Of a DNA stretch of 64,000 bases, positions 45,570-58,032 are shown piece by piece. The stretch comes from Albifimbria verrucaria (taxonomy: Eukaryota > Ascomycota > Sordariomycetes > Hypocreales > Stachybotryaceae), in contig JAHREC010000041.1 of NCBI GenBank assembly GCA_020081605.1, forward strand, positions 62,001 to 126,000. The letters run 5' to 3'. Below the pieces are notes generated by a model that was given only the letters and a program-made list of their open reading frames with translations, did no database searches and was not told the DNA's origin. Numbering within the stretch: position 1 is the stretch's first letter; every line of letters starts with the position of its first letter. The position numbers and the translations under genes were made by a program.

Positions 45570-46495
45570 AACGTCTCGGTTAGTTCAAAGCATTTGCAGT
45601 GCATGGAGGTACGTTTCCAGAAGTTTCTACTCTATGATGCATCAACATGTGCAATACATTGTCAGATGAATCTTGCCCGCTTCAGGCAGAAGCCATTCCT
45701 CACGTCGAAGACCTCGACGAGCAGTGCGAAATCCTGTGGGAGTATAGAGAAGCACTTCTCGATTTACTCACAGATGCCCATGCGACGTTTGGTTTGCAGC
45801 CCAATACACTCTTTCTGTGTGTCAATACGCTCGATCGCTATCTATCGAGGCGAGCAGTTTATCTAAAAGATTACCAACTTGTCGGCTGTGTCTGTCTCTT
45901 CATCGCCGCAATCTATAATGAAAAAGATGATGATGTGCCAACTGTCCAAGAGCTACAAGCCTTATGCTGCGATCTGTATGACAGCGAAGATATCATCGCG
46001 ATGGAGCATACAATACTCAATACCCTAGACTGGACGATAGACATCAACAATACCATTGAGTCCTCTTTGCAGCACATGGCAACGGACTGTGGAGACAACA
46101 CAGACGTTAAGCAGTTGGCCAATTATTTTTGCAGGGTCGCTCTTTACTCGCCAGACTTGGTGAGCGTCAAGCCCTGCGTTCTGGCGCTGTCGTCTCTGGC
46201 CATAGCACGAAACATGCTTGACCATCCCTGTGTCAAACACCTCAATTGCGGTAAAATGGATAACTTTGCCTCTCGCGACCTTCTTCAACGGCTTTATCAA
46301 CCATCTCCAGATTATGCTCTCAAATACATATTGCATCACATGTCGCCTCGTGTTAAAGTGCTGAGCTTATTTATTCATCAGTCTCGCATTCATTTACCAA
46401 ACAATAATTATGAGAAAAGCACAATGGCTGTAGGTTTTCCTTCCCGATTCCATTCCCTGAAGACGCTCCCTCCCGCAGCATTCTTATATTTCTGA
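45570..46495 (+). CDS. G1-type cyclin (Cln3-like), copy 1, damaged 5' end
   Basis: From 45667 to 46495 the frame encodes a cyclin box closely resembling the second cyclin in this window: LLTDAHATFGLQPNTLFL, TLDRYLSRRAVYLKDYQLVG, HTILNTLDWTI and the downstream QPSPDYALKY. An upstream exon ends KHLQCME at a GTACGT donor (45610), like VHIQHME in the other copy, with an intron to CAG 45666. The exons are one base out of phase: a G seems missing right after the acceptor. No good start codon is visible for exon 1. G1 cyclins activate the main cyclin-dependent kinase for cell-cycle entry. This copy may be a pseudogene. Confidence 0.65.
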
Positions 46496-47441
46496 CTTTC
46501 CGAAGATGCCGCCGTGCAATGGCGAGTCTGCAGCCACAAACGAGTGGCTCCCAAAGCGAAGCATTATGACTGGTTCAGATCTCGGCGTGGAAACCATGCA
46601 TCATGCTTATCAGCAAAATAGGCCCCAGTTGATGAGATAAGCCAACTTTAGATGGAGAATCTGATACACAGCGACACTGTGCACGAGCGCGATTATCGAT
46701 TTCAAGCTGACGTTGTTCCTTTGCCACCATGCCTTGCGGTTTTCTTTGTAAATGGGCATGAACTGGGGTTGAAATTTTAACTCTTCAGAGCTTCCTCCGA
46801 TACCCTTACGCTCGCCGACGAGGAAATTGACCTGAGAGGAGTTGTCGTCAACGAGGATTTTGGTCTGCGACTGTTCCATTTTTTCGTGCAAAAGCCTTGT
46901 ACGAATGCAGGCGACGAGATAACAGACGTAGCACAACATCATGTATTGCTCGCTTAAACCAACTTCATGAAGCTGGGCAGCATTGAATTGTATTTATCCT
47001 AGTGCAAATGTGATTTTATCCGTGGAACAATCCACATGTATTTCACAACTTGCCGCCAGAAACCACTGGTAATATTGATGTGGAGCCTCTACGTGGGAGA
47101 CCGTCAGCAAGTACGAATTATGTGGATGCGAGTCCATTACACTCTCGATGGTAAATTGAATACGGATCCTACTGCATCCTGGTTATCCGGGGCTAAAACC
47201 AATTAACAGCGAGCTCCTTGCCGGATTAGGATTCAGAAGGGAGTAAATATACCTTGTCTGTAAGCCTACACTAAAGCCATTTCGGTTAGAGGATCACAAG
47301 TGTGTGCACCCATCCTAATTCGGTAAGGAGCTTATTGTCCAATGATTGACGAGCCTTTCCATCTACCTTCAACTTTATGGAAGAGTCAAGAGAACCCAGC
47401 CATGCCCCCGTTCATATTCTATACAATCATAAGAGAAATCA
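46496..47441. other. mostly gene-free stretch
   Basis: Apart from one weak minus-strand frame listed separately (46610-46942), no coding or repeat signal was found. The stretch 46945-47380 is AT-rich and empty. Confidence 0.35.
46610..46942 (-). CDS. Possible small membrane protein (weak)
   Basis: ATG 46942 opens 110 codons with hydrophobic stretches near both ends (MMLCYVCYLVACI, then ALVHSVAVYQILHLKLAYLI) and a hydrophilic middle. No family recognised and no splice evidence. It may be a chance frame. Confidence 0.25.
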   Translation of the reverse strand: MMLCYVCYLVACIRTRLLHEKMEQSQTKILVDDNSSQVNFLVGERKGIGGSSEELKFQPQFMPIYKENRKAWWQRNNVSLKSIIALVHSVAVYQILHLKLAYLINWGLFC

Positions 47442-48379
47442 TCACCCAGATACAGTACCAATACTTGTCATCATTCTTGTAGTTTCTCTCCCAACGCTCC
47501 TCAACATGTTTATAAAACTTATGTATTGTGCACAAAATGTCATTGACAGTGCCTTGAATCTGAATCTTTTACCTTTATCTCCATGGCTATCTGACACCCA
47601 GAGAGAAATCTTTTCTGGAAACACGGTTTCTGAGCGATGTGATAGGGGCATAGTACTTTTCTTCCCACCTTCGTAGATACTAGCTTCAGAGGGCGGGTGG
47701 AGTATGGGCCAAGAAATATCATCCAATAGAACATAGGATGATTGTGTGACGGTATCGCTTAGTGCTTCCACGGGGGTTCCAGAGGTCAAATGTGAGCCCG
47801 TTCCCTGATGGATCAATATACTTTTCATGTCGCACGGAAGTTTCGAGTAAAAAACATAAGTTTGAGATTCTCGCCGAACTGCTCGTTACTACTGCACCAG
47901 TATTTTCTTGTTTTTTCATCCTTGTAAAACCGTGCGTATGTTCCCCAGCCATTCTTCTCAATGTGCAATACCTTGCAAATGTCGTCCACAGCTGTCCCCT
48001 TGTCTCCTTTCACGACGTTGAAGAACGGAACTATATGGTTATCAATGAATTCTGTGTAATTTTCAGCTCGGGTTGTTATCTCATGCTGCCATATATTCAG
48101 TACAATATTGGCTTTCTCTGACTTTCGAAACCTGAGTTCGCCCGTCCTTGGCTCATATTCGTGAGAGTAAATACAATCACGTAAAAGGCTACTATATTCT
48201 GTTTTCTTTTCGTCATGGTAGCGTAAAGCACCGGAAGCAACATACGTTTCCTCTGTAGGAGAACCACCCTCGTTCAACCACCTTTGGTTATTGCAAATCA
48301 GGGCACAAGTGCAACCCTTGTTGACCACTCCATCTAAGAACTCCGACCATTGAAATATCTCACGGAACGGCCCAACCAT
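47442..48379 (-). CDS. Orphan protein, about 311 residues, one frame break
   Basis: ATG 48379 opens a frame that ends near 47825. With one more T in a T6 run (A6 at 47849-47854 on the plus strand) it continues as YSKLPCDMKSILIHQ to 47442. The first part is rich in Trp, Tyr and Cys (WSEFLDGVVNKGCTCAL, LHIEKNGWGTYARF). A short hydrophobic stretch is near the C-terminus (MTFCAQYISFINML). No domain recognised; no signal peptide. Confidence 0.45.
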
Positions 48380-48891
48380 ATTTCTTCCTTAATCTTCTTA
48401 TGAAGCCAGACTTACAACTTTATAGATGCTTCTTTTTTATTTTTTTTTATTTTTGGGATAACTATATATATACACTAGGAAAGTCCTAAACGATCTTTGT
48501 GTCATCTGCAAGACATAGTTTAGTAGGTTTATAGATAAGTTATTTGTACTGTATTCTCCTTGTTTCTAATATATATATTTGATAGCGAATGGGCACGGTA
48601 TGGCGTGCCGCGTAGCAGAAACCAAACCTTAATGCGCTAGATTTCCAAGCTATTTGTCACTCTGCTCCTACAGTACATATTGTACTTCACTGAAATTCAT
48701 ACATATCGGGTAAAAATATTATTCAGTCTCTCAAAAATGGCAATAGTCGAAATCGATAACGTTTCGAACCTTGACTAAGTAAGTTATAGATATAGGATGA
48801 CTCTTCACACTTTTCAGCGCCAAAAATACTCCAGTTGCCTTTATAAGCACAGGTAATCACTCCCTAACATAATATAGTTTCGCAAGCAGCT
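48380..48891. promoter_or_regulatory. divergent intergenic region upstream of the H3 variant
   Basis: A 512-bp AT-rich stretch between the minus-strand orphan and the H3-variant gene. It contains a run of ATATATATA at about 48465-48475 and CTACAGTACATATTGTAC at about 48668. No histone-type promoter element was identified. Confidence 0.35.
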
Positions 48892-49607
<716 letters not shown>

Positions 49608-49971
49608 TTCAGTGCCATGATTAGAATCAGATTAGGTTTCAACAAGCCACATTGAGAGATTTAGCAAGCATGTAGGAAAGAGTATAGAAATAAACAAAAA
49701 TATAAGACGAAGAACAAAAAACCAAGCCAAGAAAATACACATAATAATACCCCAGTAATACTATATCCTCCTACTGTATATCCTCCTAACATAATCAATC
49801 TTCTTTAGTTGATGTCTCTGATCTATTCTGAGGAGCGCCTGATCCAACGTCTCTGTGCAATATGGCGAAGTCGGCGTGCTACTTAAGTCTTGGAAGTTTG
49901 TCCAAACCAGAAGCGTGAACGTGAATCTCTCCAAAATCTTGGCTCCTATTTTCTCTCGGAGCAAAAGAACC
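49608..49971. other. gene-free intergenic stretch
   Basis: AT-rich. A repeated CTATATCCTCCTA/CTGTATATCCTCCTA word at about 49758-49789 is the only structure noticed. Confidence 0.35.
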
Positions 49972-50952
49972 ATGCTAGTCTTTCTTTTGTTCTATGGCTT
50001 GCTTGCCATCTCTGAATCGCACATGCTGATGACTCAGCCTATTCCTTACCCAGGTTCGATTATTGACCCATTATTCCCCAATGGCACGAATTTTCCGTGC
50101 CAGCTCGGCTCGGGCGCGTTTGCACTCGGAGGTGCCACGAATGTGTATGCCCTCGGTTCCCTCAATGATCTTACATTTAGAGGCTCGGCTGTTCACGGTG
50201 GAGGCTCCTGTCAAGTTTCCATGACTTATGATAGACAACCAAATCGAGACTCTGTTTGGAAAGTTCTTACATCCATCGAAGGCGGATGTCCAGCTCAAGG
50301 TCAGACTGGTAACATGGGGAGGTTCAGACAGGCTAAACCCTTACCAATATACATTTAAGATTCCATCAGATATTCCCGCTGGGCAAGGTACGATCGCTTG
50401 GACCTGGTTCAATAAGATAGGCAATCGTGAAATGTACATGAACTGTGGCCACCTCACCCTCACAGGCGTGGGGGCTCCTATGAGAATTTTGAACGGCTCC
50501 CAAATATGTTCAAAGCGCACATCAACAACGCTTGCTCTATACCTGAAAATGCAGATGTGATCTTCCCAGATCCGGGCAGAAACGTAGTCCGTTTGAACGG
50601 TGCCACAGATGCGTTTCAGTCCCCGATCGGAACTGGCTGCAACACGGCAGCCATTTCCCGGAGTACAGCGATCAGTTCAGTTCATCCGACCGTCAGTTCT
50701 GCTAGCATGTCCATGACCCTCTGCCCGAAGTTGCCGAGACCCTCTTCTTCACATTCTGTTGATTCACAGGTAAGTGTTTACGTGAATAAGGCTTCTGAGG
50801 TAGCATGCAGCCCCGAAGGCTTATGGAAGTGCATTGATGGCAAAGAGTTTCAGCGTTGTGTGCATGGTGCTTGGTCTGAGAAGCAGAAGCTCGCTACAGG
50901 GAGTGTCTGTGAGCCGGGCGAGTCATTGCAACTTGTCATGCCACCTTTGTGA
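49972..50952 (+). CDS. AA11-type lytic polysaccharide monooxygenase (chitin-active), frame-broken
   Basis: ATG 49972 begins a signal peptide (MLVFLLFYGLLAISES); cleavage leaves His17 as the mature N-terminal residue (HMLMTQPIPYP), the first copper-brace ligand. The second histidine is in GSAVHGGGSCQVS, and the late GTIAWTWFNKIGNREMYMNC is the typical AA11 segment with the axial aromatic residue. A C-terminal cysteine-rich module (EGLWKCIDGKEFQRCVHGAW) resembles the small chitin-binding module found on some AA11 and GH18 proteins. The frame changes at G4 (50316-50319) and A3 (50502-50504). AA11 enzymes oxidise chitin chains, acting with chitinases. About 326 residues if joined. Confidence 0.85.
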
Positions 50953-51390
50953 CGGTGGAACTAACGTCGCCATGTGATTGACATGTTTTGCTCAATGGGC
51001 AAAAGTTACCGCAAATATTAGCGTCCTATGAGGCGTGCAGTGTGAAGATGGCAAGGAAGTAGTAAAAAATGTTTAATTATCATTTTTTCATTACCGGTAT
51101 TACATACTATATTATGTATTCTTATTTTCTCAAGGTTATATCTACATTTGGAGGGAAGGAAGCCTAAAACAGACATCTCGGCCTATGCCTTAGTCTAGTG
51201 TTTGTGTATCGATGCGGTGAATGGATGTTCTAGGCCTAAGAAGCTATATAGGTTAGTATGTTTAATTGCTGAGGAAACCCCATCCCCAGAGACAGAACCA
51301 AAAAATTACTGATTATCAACAAGCGGTGCATATAAGAAGTTTATAAGAGATAGATTTAAACAAATTTAACTAATGATATATACTAGATAA
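50953..51390. other. gene-free intergenic stretch
   Basis: Lies between convergent genes; probably only 3' untranslated DNA. AT-rich, nothing else seen. Confidence 0.35.
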
Positions 51391-52377
51391 TCAGATATCT
51401 ATATCAATTGTCTTATCGGAAACGCTGTTTCGAAACTTTAAACTACAGTCATTCTCACTCTTTCGAAGAAGAACAATCCAATCTCCGCACTGACCAAAAT
51501 TATCATATGAATCGTGACTGTCAGCCGCCCGACCTATGTTGATGCATTCTATCGCTCGTTCCATGATATCCAATAGTTCAAATTTTTTTCGAAGAGTACC
51601 ATATTCCATACTGCCAGGAGTACGAGGTTCATTCTTCAGACATAAAATGGGTTGTATATATCTGTATACGTATACTCCACACTCATGCGGATCTTTAGTA
51701 AGCGCAATAAGCCATTCCTCCGGTGCATCAAGGAGAGCCCAGGCCCGGCAAAGATCCGGCTCTTCCCAGTTATACAGGTATTCTTCCCATTCTTTATATA
51801 TCATCTTCCTATTATGCCTTCGCTTTGATAGAAGGTGTTTCTTGCGGAGTTCGTCTTGACCAGCCAAGGCCTTGATATCCAAGTACCAATCTGGTATTAT
51901 TCCTCGCTCTCTTTTGAGAAGGTCATTTTCAGCTTCATATGATTCTATTTCTCTCTCTGAGAAACTCTCTTCTAGCTTCGATAATAAGGCCTCGTTAGGC
52001 TTTTCTGGAAGCATCTGTAGAACAAGTAGGATATATGCGGTAGTTACATTGCGAGGAGTTTTAGATTCAGGCTGCATTCCTTCCCAGATGTTATCTAAAA
52101 GGGCTGCGCATGATATATCCTTATTCTCCAGGTAGGGCTTATCGGATTCTGGATGAGACATATTGGCGTTTTGATGCACGGTATTATTTAGGTCGTTTTC
52201 TTGAGATCGATGTCTAAATATATCGCGAATCTGTTCAACAGTGTCATATCGATATTTTATTATAGAATCCAAGATCGCTTCTTTGCTTCGATTCTTTGAA
52301 TTCTCATAATCTGTTTTAATAGTCGGATAAGCACTGGACAGAATGCTGATAGCAAAGTTCCATAGGCTTTTACCCAT
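51391..52377 (-). CDS. Orphan family 'DWYLDIK', copy 2, intact
   Basis: An intact frame of 328 residues from ATG 52377. Landmarks shared with copies 1 and 3 in order: LLDNIWEGMQPESKT, ILLVLQMLPEKPNEALL, AENDLL, IPDWYLDIK, YKEWEEYL, RAWALLDAPEEW, YIQPILCLKNEPRT, then NFGQCGDWIVLLRK and the C-terminal KTIDIDI. Predicted mostly helical, charged, no signal or membrane segment, so probably intracellular. This copy carries an N-terminal extension of about 70 residues (YPTIKTDYENSKNRS) relative to copy 3. It has no acidic repeat tail like copy 1. Function unknown. Confidence 0.7.
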   Translation of the reverse strand: MGKSLWNFAISILSSAYPTIKTDYENSKNRSKEAILDSIIKYRYDTVEQIRDIFRHRSQENDLNNTVHQNANMSHPESDKPYLENKDISCAALLDNIWEGMQPESKTPRNVTTAYILLVLQMLPEKPNEALLSKLEESFSEREIESYEAENDLLKRERGIIPDWYLDIKALAGQDELRKKHLLSKRRHNRKMIYKEWEEYLYNWEEPDLCRAWALLDAPEEWLIALTKDPHECGVYVYRYIQPILCLKNEPRTPGSMEYGTLRKKFELLDIMERAIECINIGRAADSHDSYDNFGQCGDWIVLLRKSENDCSLKFRNSVSDKTIDIDI

Positions 52378-53380
52378 TGTGCTGATATATGAAGTAATGT
52401 AATGTAGCACTTTCAATAAAACTCTATGCTATAGATTATAGCCCATAGCAAACAGTTATACTTATATAGCTAAAATAGCATCCGTATATAGAGCACTACT
52501 ATTAGCCACCCACCAGACGGATCTAACTAGTTTTAGCCACGATACCTAACTTCTTTCATCAGGAGCGAAGATTAGCTTGTAAAAGTGTCAAATTTGCATG
52601 TCCGGTACATTTCGAAGCCAAAAATAGCATTTATACCTGCAGAATCTAAATATTCTCGACGATAGACTTGGAAAGGATTTCCGAAGCGACTTGGCTAGTC
52701 AGGAAGAGGCAAGGCTCCATAGACTACGGGCCTTGCTAGGCAAGATTTCAGTCGGCGAAAGAATTAAGTTCAACGAAAGGCATTGCCTTGCGAGGGATTC
52801 TACGCCATATATACAGAAATATAGCAGCATGTGTCGGGTGTATAGGATATACACTTGAACAGTAATATATGCTTGAACTACGGATATAGATACCGCTACA
52901 GAATAACACGCTTTTTGGGTACTTTATTAAACCCTATATGTTTCATGTATATAGTGTGTTACATCTGAAAGTGTAAAGACTTCTTATCCTTAAACTTACT
53001 GTGCTTCCTAAGGTACAGTTATGTTCAAAACCACCTTCCGCTGTGAACACTCTTTGTTCTTTTCTTAGGGCGCAACCATGCGAAATGATTGGTTAGATTA
53101 AGTTGAAAGTGGACAAGTGGACCTCATTTGCAGGTTCATAGTTGCAAAAAGAGGAATCTGGTTGTGAACCAAACTGTATATAATCAATTAATTATACTTT
53201 TTAAAAGATGAAAGACGCTTGCTTGTCCCTTTCTACAAGGTCGGGCAGACAGCGGTCTTCATACTTTTGTGAAGGGCAACGGAGGTAAATTCAAACTAAT
53301 CTAGGGTAGCTAGAATCAAACGACTCATAGCAACCACCAGTCGACTTAATCCCTAACTCCCATCATTCGCCTCTAGCCTA
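52378..53380. other. gene-free stretch between two family copies
   Basis: About 1 kb, AT-rich, between two same-strand members of the orphan family. I found no repeat long enough to explain the duplication. Confidence 0.4.
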
Positions 53381-54223
53381 TCAAATGTCTATATCAACCG
53401 TCTTATATGAACCTTTGTTCCAGAACCTCATACTGCAGTCCTCTTCAGTCTTTCGGAGAAAAACTGTCCAGTTTCCACACTGGCCTAATTGTTCATATGA
53501 GTCATGTACACCATGTGCCCAACCTACAGTGACGCAGTCTACCGCTTGTTCCATAACGCTAATCATTTTAAGTTTATCACTAACAATACTATAATCCACA
53601 GCTCCATGAGTGCAGGGCTCATTCTTCAAACACATAATTGGTTGTATATGCTGGTATATTGTATCGTTTTCCGCCTTGACTTTGATATATTTCGCGAACC
53701 AATCTTTTGGTGCTGTAAGAAATACCCAGGCTCGAACTAGATTCGCCACATAGCCAGAAGCGACATAGTCACTCCATTCTTTATAGGTCATTCTCTTACA
53801 AATCTTACTTTTTTCTAGCAAGTCTTTCTTTTGGTCTTCGTCTTTGCTGAAGAATGTCTTGATGTCCAAATACCAATCTGGTATATCTGCTGAATGTCGC
53901 ATGATATCATTTTCTGCGTCATCTGTGTCTATGTTTCTCTTGTAAAGACTTTTCTCCAGCCGATCGAAAATTGTATTATTGATTTTCCATGGAAGTATCT
54001 GTAAAAGGAGTAGGATATTTGCAGTATGTATTTTGCGATGTGTTTTCGCATTAGGTTGCAGTCCTTCCCAAACCTCATTCAAAATAGAGTCGCATGACAC
54101 CTTCTCTCTCAGGGAATTGGTGTTTTCATTGAAGATATGCCTGGCTATTTGGGTGAGACTGAAATAAATTTTCGGACCTGTCTTCTCTACAATCTCATAG
54201 CCTGGTGGAATAGATGAAGCCAT
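53381..54223 (-). CDS. Orphan family 'DWYLDIK', copy 3, intact
   Basis: An intact frame of 280 residues from ATG 54223. It shares with copy 2 ILNEVWEGLQPNAKTH, NILLLLQILPWKINN, AENDIM, IPDWYLDIK, YKEWSDY, RAWVFLTAPKDW, YQHIQPIMCLKNEPC, LGQCGNWTVFLRK and the ending KTVDIDI. It lies in the same direction as copy 2, 1.0 kb away, which fits tandem duplication followed by divergence. Charged and helical, no secretion signal. Function unknown. Confidence 0.7.
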   Translation of the reverse strand: MASSIPPGYEIVEKTGPKIYFSLTQIARHIFNENTNSLREKVSCDSILNEVWEGLQPNAKTHRKIHTANILLLLQILPWKINNTIFDRLEKSLYKRNIDTDDAENDIMRHSADIPDWYLDIKTFFSKDEDQKKDLLEKSKICKRMTYKEWSDYVASGYVANLVRAWVFLTAPKDWFAKYIKVKAENDTIYQHIQPIMCLKNEPCTHGAVDYSIVSDKLKMISVMEQAVDCVTVGWAHGVHDSYEQLGQCGNWTVFLRKTEEDCSMRFWNKGSYKTVDIDI

Positions 54224-55088
54224 AACGTAGGTCTTTTGATATCTTGTAATTGCAGACTACCTACCTCAATAACATTTGCATGTACAAGCAAGCATTTATA
54301 TCTTAAAATTGTCACTCGCTTCCTAGAATCTGTTAAAACGGTAGATAGTCTTGAAAAAGGCCTTTTTAGAAATCTCTCAAGAAACCATGTCGGAGAGAGG
54401 CGTGTCATATCGGTATATATATAGTCAAGCTCCTTCCAATCCATGTCAGTTGTGACGAATATCCCCTTTATAAGAGCAGACCCTAATCAGTGGGTGTGTG
54501 GGAACTTTCCACGTACATGGTAGAATGCAAAGGTTCCAATTGACGATATTTGGCTAGCAGGGATTTCTGCAGGCTATATCGATCCAGCGTATCACTTGTC
54601 CTTCTTGCTGAAGCCAGGCTCGCCTGTACGTGATTTAACAGAAGGACTCCCCACAGTGCATAAGGTGGGCGGTTCGGTCTAGCGTAAAGACGAGGTGGCT
54701 GGCGGTGGGGCCTGTTCAGCTGATAGTCCCTTTGTTGGCAGTGCTTTGTGGTATTCTGCTAAATGAAATGCTGCTTAGGTTTTGTTTCGCTTTCCACTTT
54801 TGTCGTTTGTTTTTTCCTTGAAAATATGTAGGTATGTATGTACTGTATGTAATTGTCACCGAGTACGTCTAAACCATCCAGGTGGAGTAATATCCATGGT
54901 CGCATGATGTGAACCATTTTGTAGTGATCGTGAACATGCCAGGAATATCTTCCACTCATAGCCCCTTTTCGCCAATAATCTTCTTTTGGATTTCGATGCA
55001 CTTATGCGTCGCATCCCAAGCAATGATATATATGGCTTCGAAGCCGCTATCGCCCGTGATGGGCCTACACAGGGGCTGAGTACCTATA
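54224..55088. other. divergent intergenic region
   Basis: Between a minus-strand family copy and a plus-strand cyclin. Contains TATGTATGTACTGTATGT at about 54833. No gene supported. Confidence 0.35.
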
Positions 55089-56359
55089 ATGGCTTTCTGC
55101 TTCTACGATGCCGACCCTACCTTCATCCGACCAAACCATGATTTGCTCCAAGGACTCGATCCTTCCTATGCCGCCAAATTGATCGCGGCATACAGGCAAG
55201 AAATCATCGCGGATGAGCTGGCACGGCTCACAGGACAGGAGTATCTATCAGATATCATGGTGCACATACAGCACATGGAGGTATTTACTACTATACCACC
55301 AAGACACTACCCGGTCATGAACTGATGTTTTGACAGGATGCGACTGTTCCGAATGCTGCTCTTATCAACTTACAACCCGAGATCCAATGGTTCATGAGAC
55401 CCCATCTCCTCGACTTCATCGTTCAAGCTCATGCAGAGTTTGGCCTTGGCCCTGACACATTCTTCCTCACAATCAATCTACTAGACAGATACTGCTCTCA
55501 TCGAATTGTTCAAAGGAAGCATTACCAGCTCATCGGATGCGCTGCATTGCTTATCGCGGCCAAATACTCTGACCGGAAGAGCCGGGTGCCTCGCATGCAC
55601 GAGCTTTACCGTATCTGTGACGGCCTGTACGACGTTACACTGTTCGCCCTCATGGAGAGCCACGTGCTCAGCACGCTTGAGTGGACCATTGGTCACCCTA
55701 CGGTCGATTTCTTTATCAGGCTTATCAGAATGGGAAACGGCGACAGCCAAGAAGTAGAGCATGTTGCTTTGTACATTTGCGAGATGGCTCTTTACCACCA
55801 AGAACTCCTTTCGAGCAAGCCTTCGGTATTGGCAAAATCCTCCATGGCGCTAGCTCGAGTGATCCTCGGTCGACCGAATGGGAGCGCTGACGAGTGGAAT
55901 CTTGCGGACAACGTAACCATGTCCATGCTAAGGCAACACATTAACCAGCCATCACCGACATTGGCCTGCAAATACTCCACTCGCCGCTTCTCTAGTGCGT
56001 CTCGGCAAGTAACCGATTTCACCTTTCGCCAAGCATGCTATGCGGCAAGCGCGGCTGTCTGGAACGACTTTAATACTTATGTCCCGCTTCAGACACCAAA
56101 TGTAGCGGGGTTTCAAGGTTGCATTGCGCCTCCCGTCACACCTGGCGCTGTAGCCATCCCATGTTTTACACCAAAATATTTACAATCTTTACGGTCACAA
56201 TTTTCCACCGCTACAATGTCTCATGGCATCAACATGGCCACAAGCCATTGTAAAGATCGTCGATATACCAAGCATCAAGATCAGCCTTGCCCATATGCAT
56301 TACCACAGAGTAGTCTGTTCCCAGGTCCGGTGGGATCTGTGGTAAGAAATAAACCATAG
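55089..56359 (+). CDS. G1-type cyclin (Cln3-like), copy 2, intact
   Basis: Exon 1 (55089-55280) and exon 2 (55337-56359) join across a 56-nt intron (GTATTT...GACAG) in phase 0, giving 404 residues. The cyclin box begins MRPHLLDFIVQAHAEF and continues through LLDRYCSHRIVQRKHYQLIG, AALLIAAKYSDRKSRVP and HVLSTLEWTIGHPTVDFF, close to fungal Cln3-like G1 cyclins that bind the main Cdk and drive cell-cycle entry. The C-terminal 120 residues are low-complexity with Ser and Pro and could be a degron region, though no clear PEST stretch was scored. It shares its upstream exon pattern with the damaged copy at 45.6-46.5 kb. Confidence 0.85.
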
Positions 56360-56375
56360 CCAATGGAAAACAAGA

Positions 56376-56380
<5 letters not shown>

Positions 56381-56406
<26 letters not shown>
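56381..56406. repeat. A26 homopolymer
   Basis: An uninterrupted run of 26 A lies just 3' of the cyclin gene. It could be a slippage tract or the remnant of a reverse-transcribed poly(A) tail; no target duplication was found. Confidence 0.9.
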
Positions 56407-56408
<2 letters not shown>

Positions 56409-56924
56409 ATCGGAAGCGCGAAGCTGTGTGATAGGATGAGTGTTGTATACAATAAACCAGGAGTTGCTCGAATAGATAGAAACAAGTATTGCAAACCTAG
56501 ATACAGTAGGCAGGAAAGCAATCAGATTAATAATATATACAGCAAAAGTTCAACATTTTCTCCTGCTAACCACAGCTACTCTACATACTCTACACATTAA
56601 GATTGAATGAAATGTCTTCGCAAATCCCACCACATTTAAGCCATGGTGGGCGGGTGGGCCGGCGAACGTAATTAGCCTACGGCCTCAGAAGTATGAATTG
56701 ACCGAATCATTCTGCCAATCAACTTAAGTCCTGGCAAAAAATCATGTAGTTCACCTAGCGCGTCAATATGTATTTCATGGCTTAATTATCACCTATAATT
56801 CATTCCTCCTGCACAGGAAAACACCAGGCGCCTGACATACCTCAGAGGTGCTGGCCGAGTTTTGGCAGTCTGTCCATCGAAAACTTAGTTACACCACTGA
56901 GAAAATCCCATTGTCCTTATCGGC
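56407..56924. other. gene-free stretch
   Basis: No supported gene. Leads into the SDR gene; an upstream exon could lie at about 56848-56900, but this is not certain. Confidence 0.3.
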
Positions 56925-58032
56925 ATGTTTGCTCTATCATTCACACCCTACTTGGGAGTCATATCGTCTTTGGCAAAGGTCCTCAAATCGCCCTTGGTGG
57001 CTGGCTTTCTTCTCTTTTTTCTGCATACGCCCATAAGCTGCCTGATGGAGTCACCTCTTTGTCAACCATCGGGTGGCTCAGGGCGTCATACGGGAACGAG
57101 CCCTGCCTGCTCAAAAAAATCATTTACTTTTACTTGGCTCTTTTCACAATCGATAGGCTCAATGGCATGCTGAATACTGCAGTGTGTGATTCATTTCGCC
57201 TTCCCCAATCATACGCAATGGATGGTTAGCATCCAGAACTGTAGGCGACAATTTGTATGGTCAAGTCGCCGTCGTAACAGGTGGTTCCAGCGGCATCGGA
57301 AAGAAGCTCGTGGAAAGGATGGCTAGGCTTGGTATGCAAGTGGCCGTCCTCGATATTCAAACTATGCCGCCAGAAGCATTCGAAAAAGGATCTCGGGTGC
57401 ATTTCTACCACTGCGACGTTTCTGAGCCAGAGTCTGTTGCGAAAGTTGCGGACACCATCCGCTCCGACCTTGGGAACCCACACATACTCGTTAATAATGC
57501 TGGCATCGGCCAACAAGCCACCATCTTGGAGACTTCGGACGACATGCTGCGGAGGCTTTTTGAGGTAAATTGCCTCGCCTTGTGGCACACGACCAAACAG
57601 TTCCTACCCTATATGGTTGAACAGAACAAGGGTCATGTTGTCACCATGGCCAGCGTCGCCTCCTTCATCGGCCTCCCAACGGCCGCAAGTTACTCGGCTG
57701 CCAAGGCAGGAGCCCTTGCCTTCCACGAAGCTTTAACGTCCGAGCTCAAGCATTTTTACGGAGCACCAGATGTACGGACTACGATTGTGCATCCGTATTT
57801 TGTTCGGACACCTCTACTGGGCCATATTGCTAACCTCGCCGATCATTTAGGTGGCGACATGCTTACGCCCGATGATGTAGCCCAAAAGGTTTTAGAAATC
57901 GTAAAGAGCAACAAGAGTGGCCAGCTTGTCATACCAAGTCATATGGGATTCATGTCTGGTTTTGGGGCATGGCCCCTCTGGGCGCAACAGATTATTCGGG
58001 ACCTAACTGCCTCGTTCATAGCAAAAACGTAG
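56925..58032 (+). CDS. Short-chain dehydrogenase/reductase, membrane-anchored type, frame-broken
   Basis: ATG 56925 gives a hydrophobic N-terminus (SPLVAGFLLFF). A T6 run (57015-57020) and a GG (57222-57223) each seem one base short; with these accepted the frame passes into the classical SDR domain: cofactor site VTGGSSGIG, the CDVSEPE acidic turn, NNAG in LVNNAG, the catalytic Ser in MASVASF, YSAAK for the Tyr-x3-Lys pair, and the terminal HPYFVRTPL loop. An N-terminal membrane segment and this order resemble the SDR16C/retinol-dehydrogenase-like group that oxidises or reduces lipid alcohols. About 370 residues if joined. The P450 at 58.6 kb follows in the same direction. Confidence 0.8.

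Noticed and set aside
47442..47828. Separate gene for the second half of the 47.4-48.4 kb locus
   Set aside because: One extra T in a T6 run links it to the upstream frame without a new start, so one gene is simpler.
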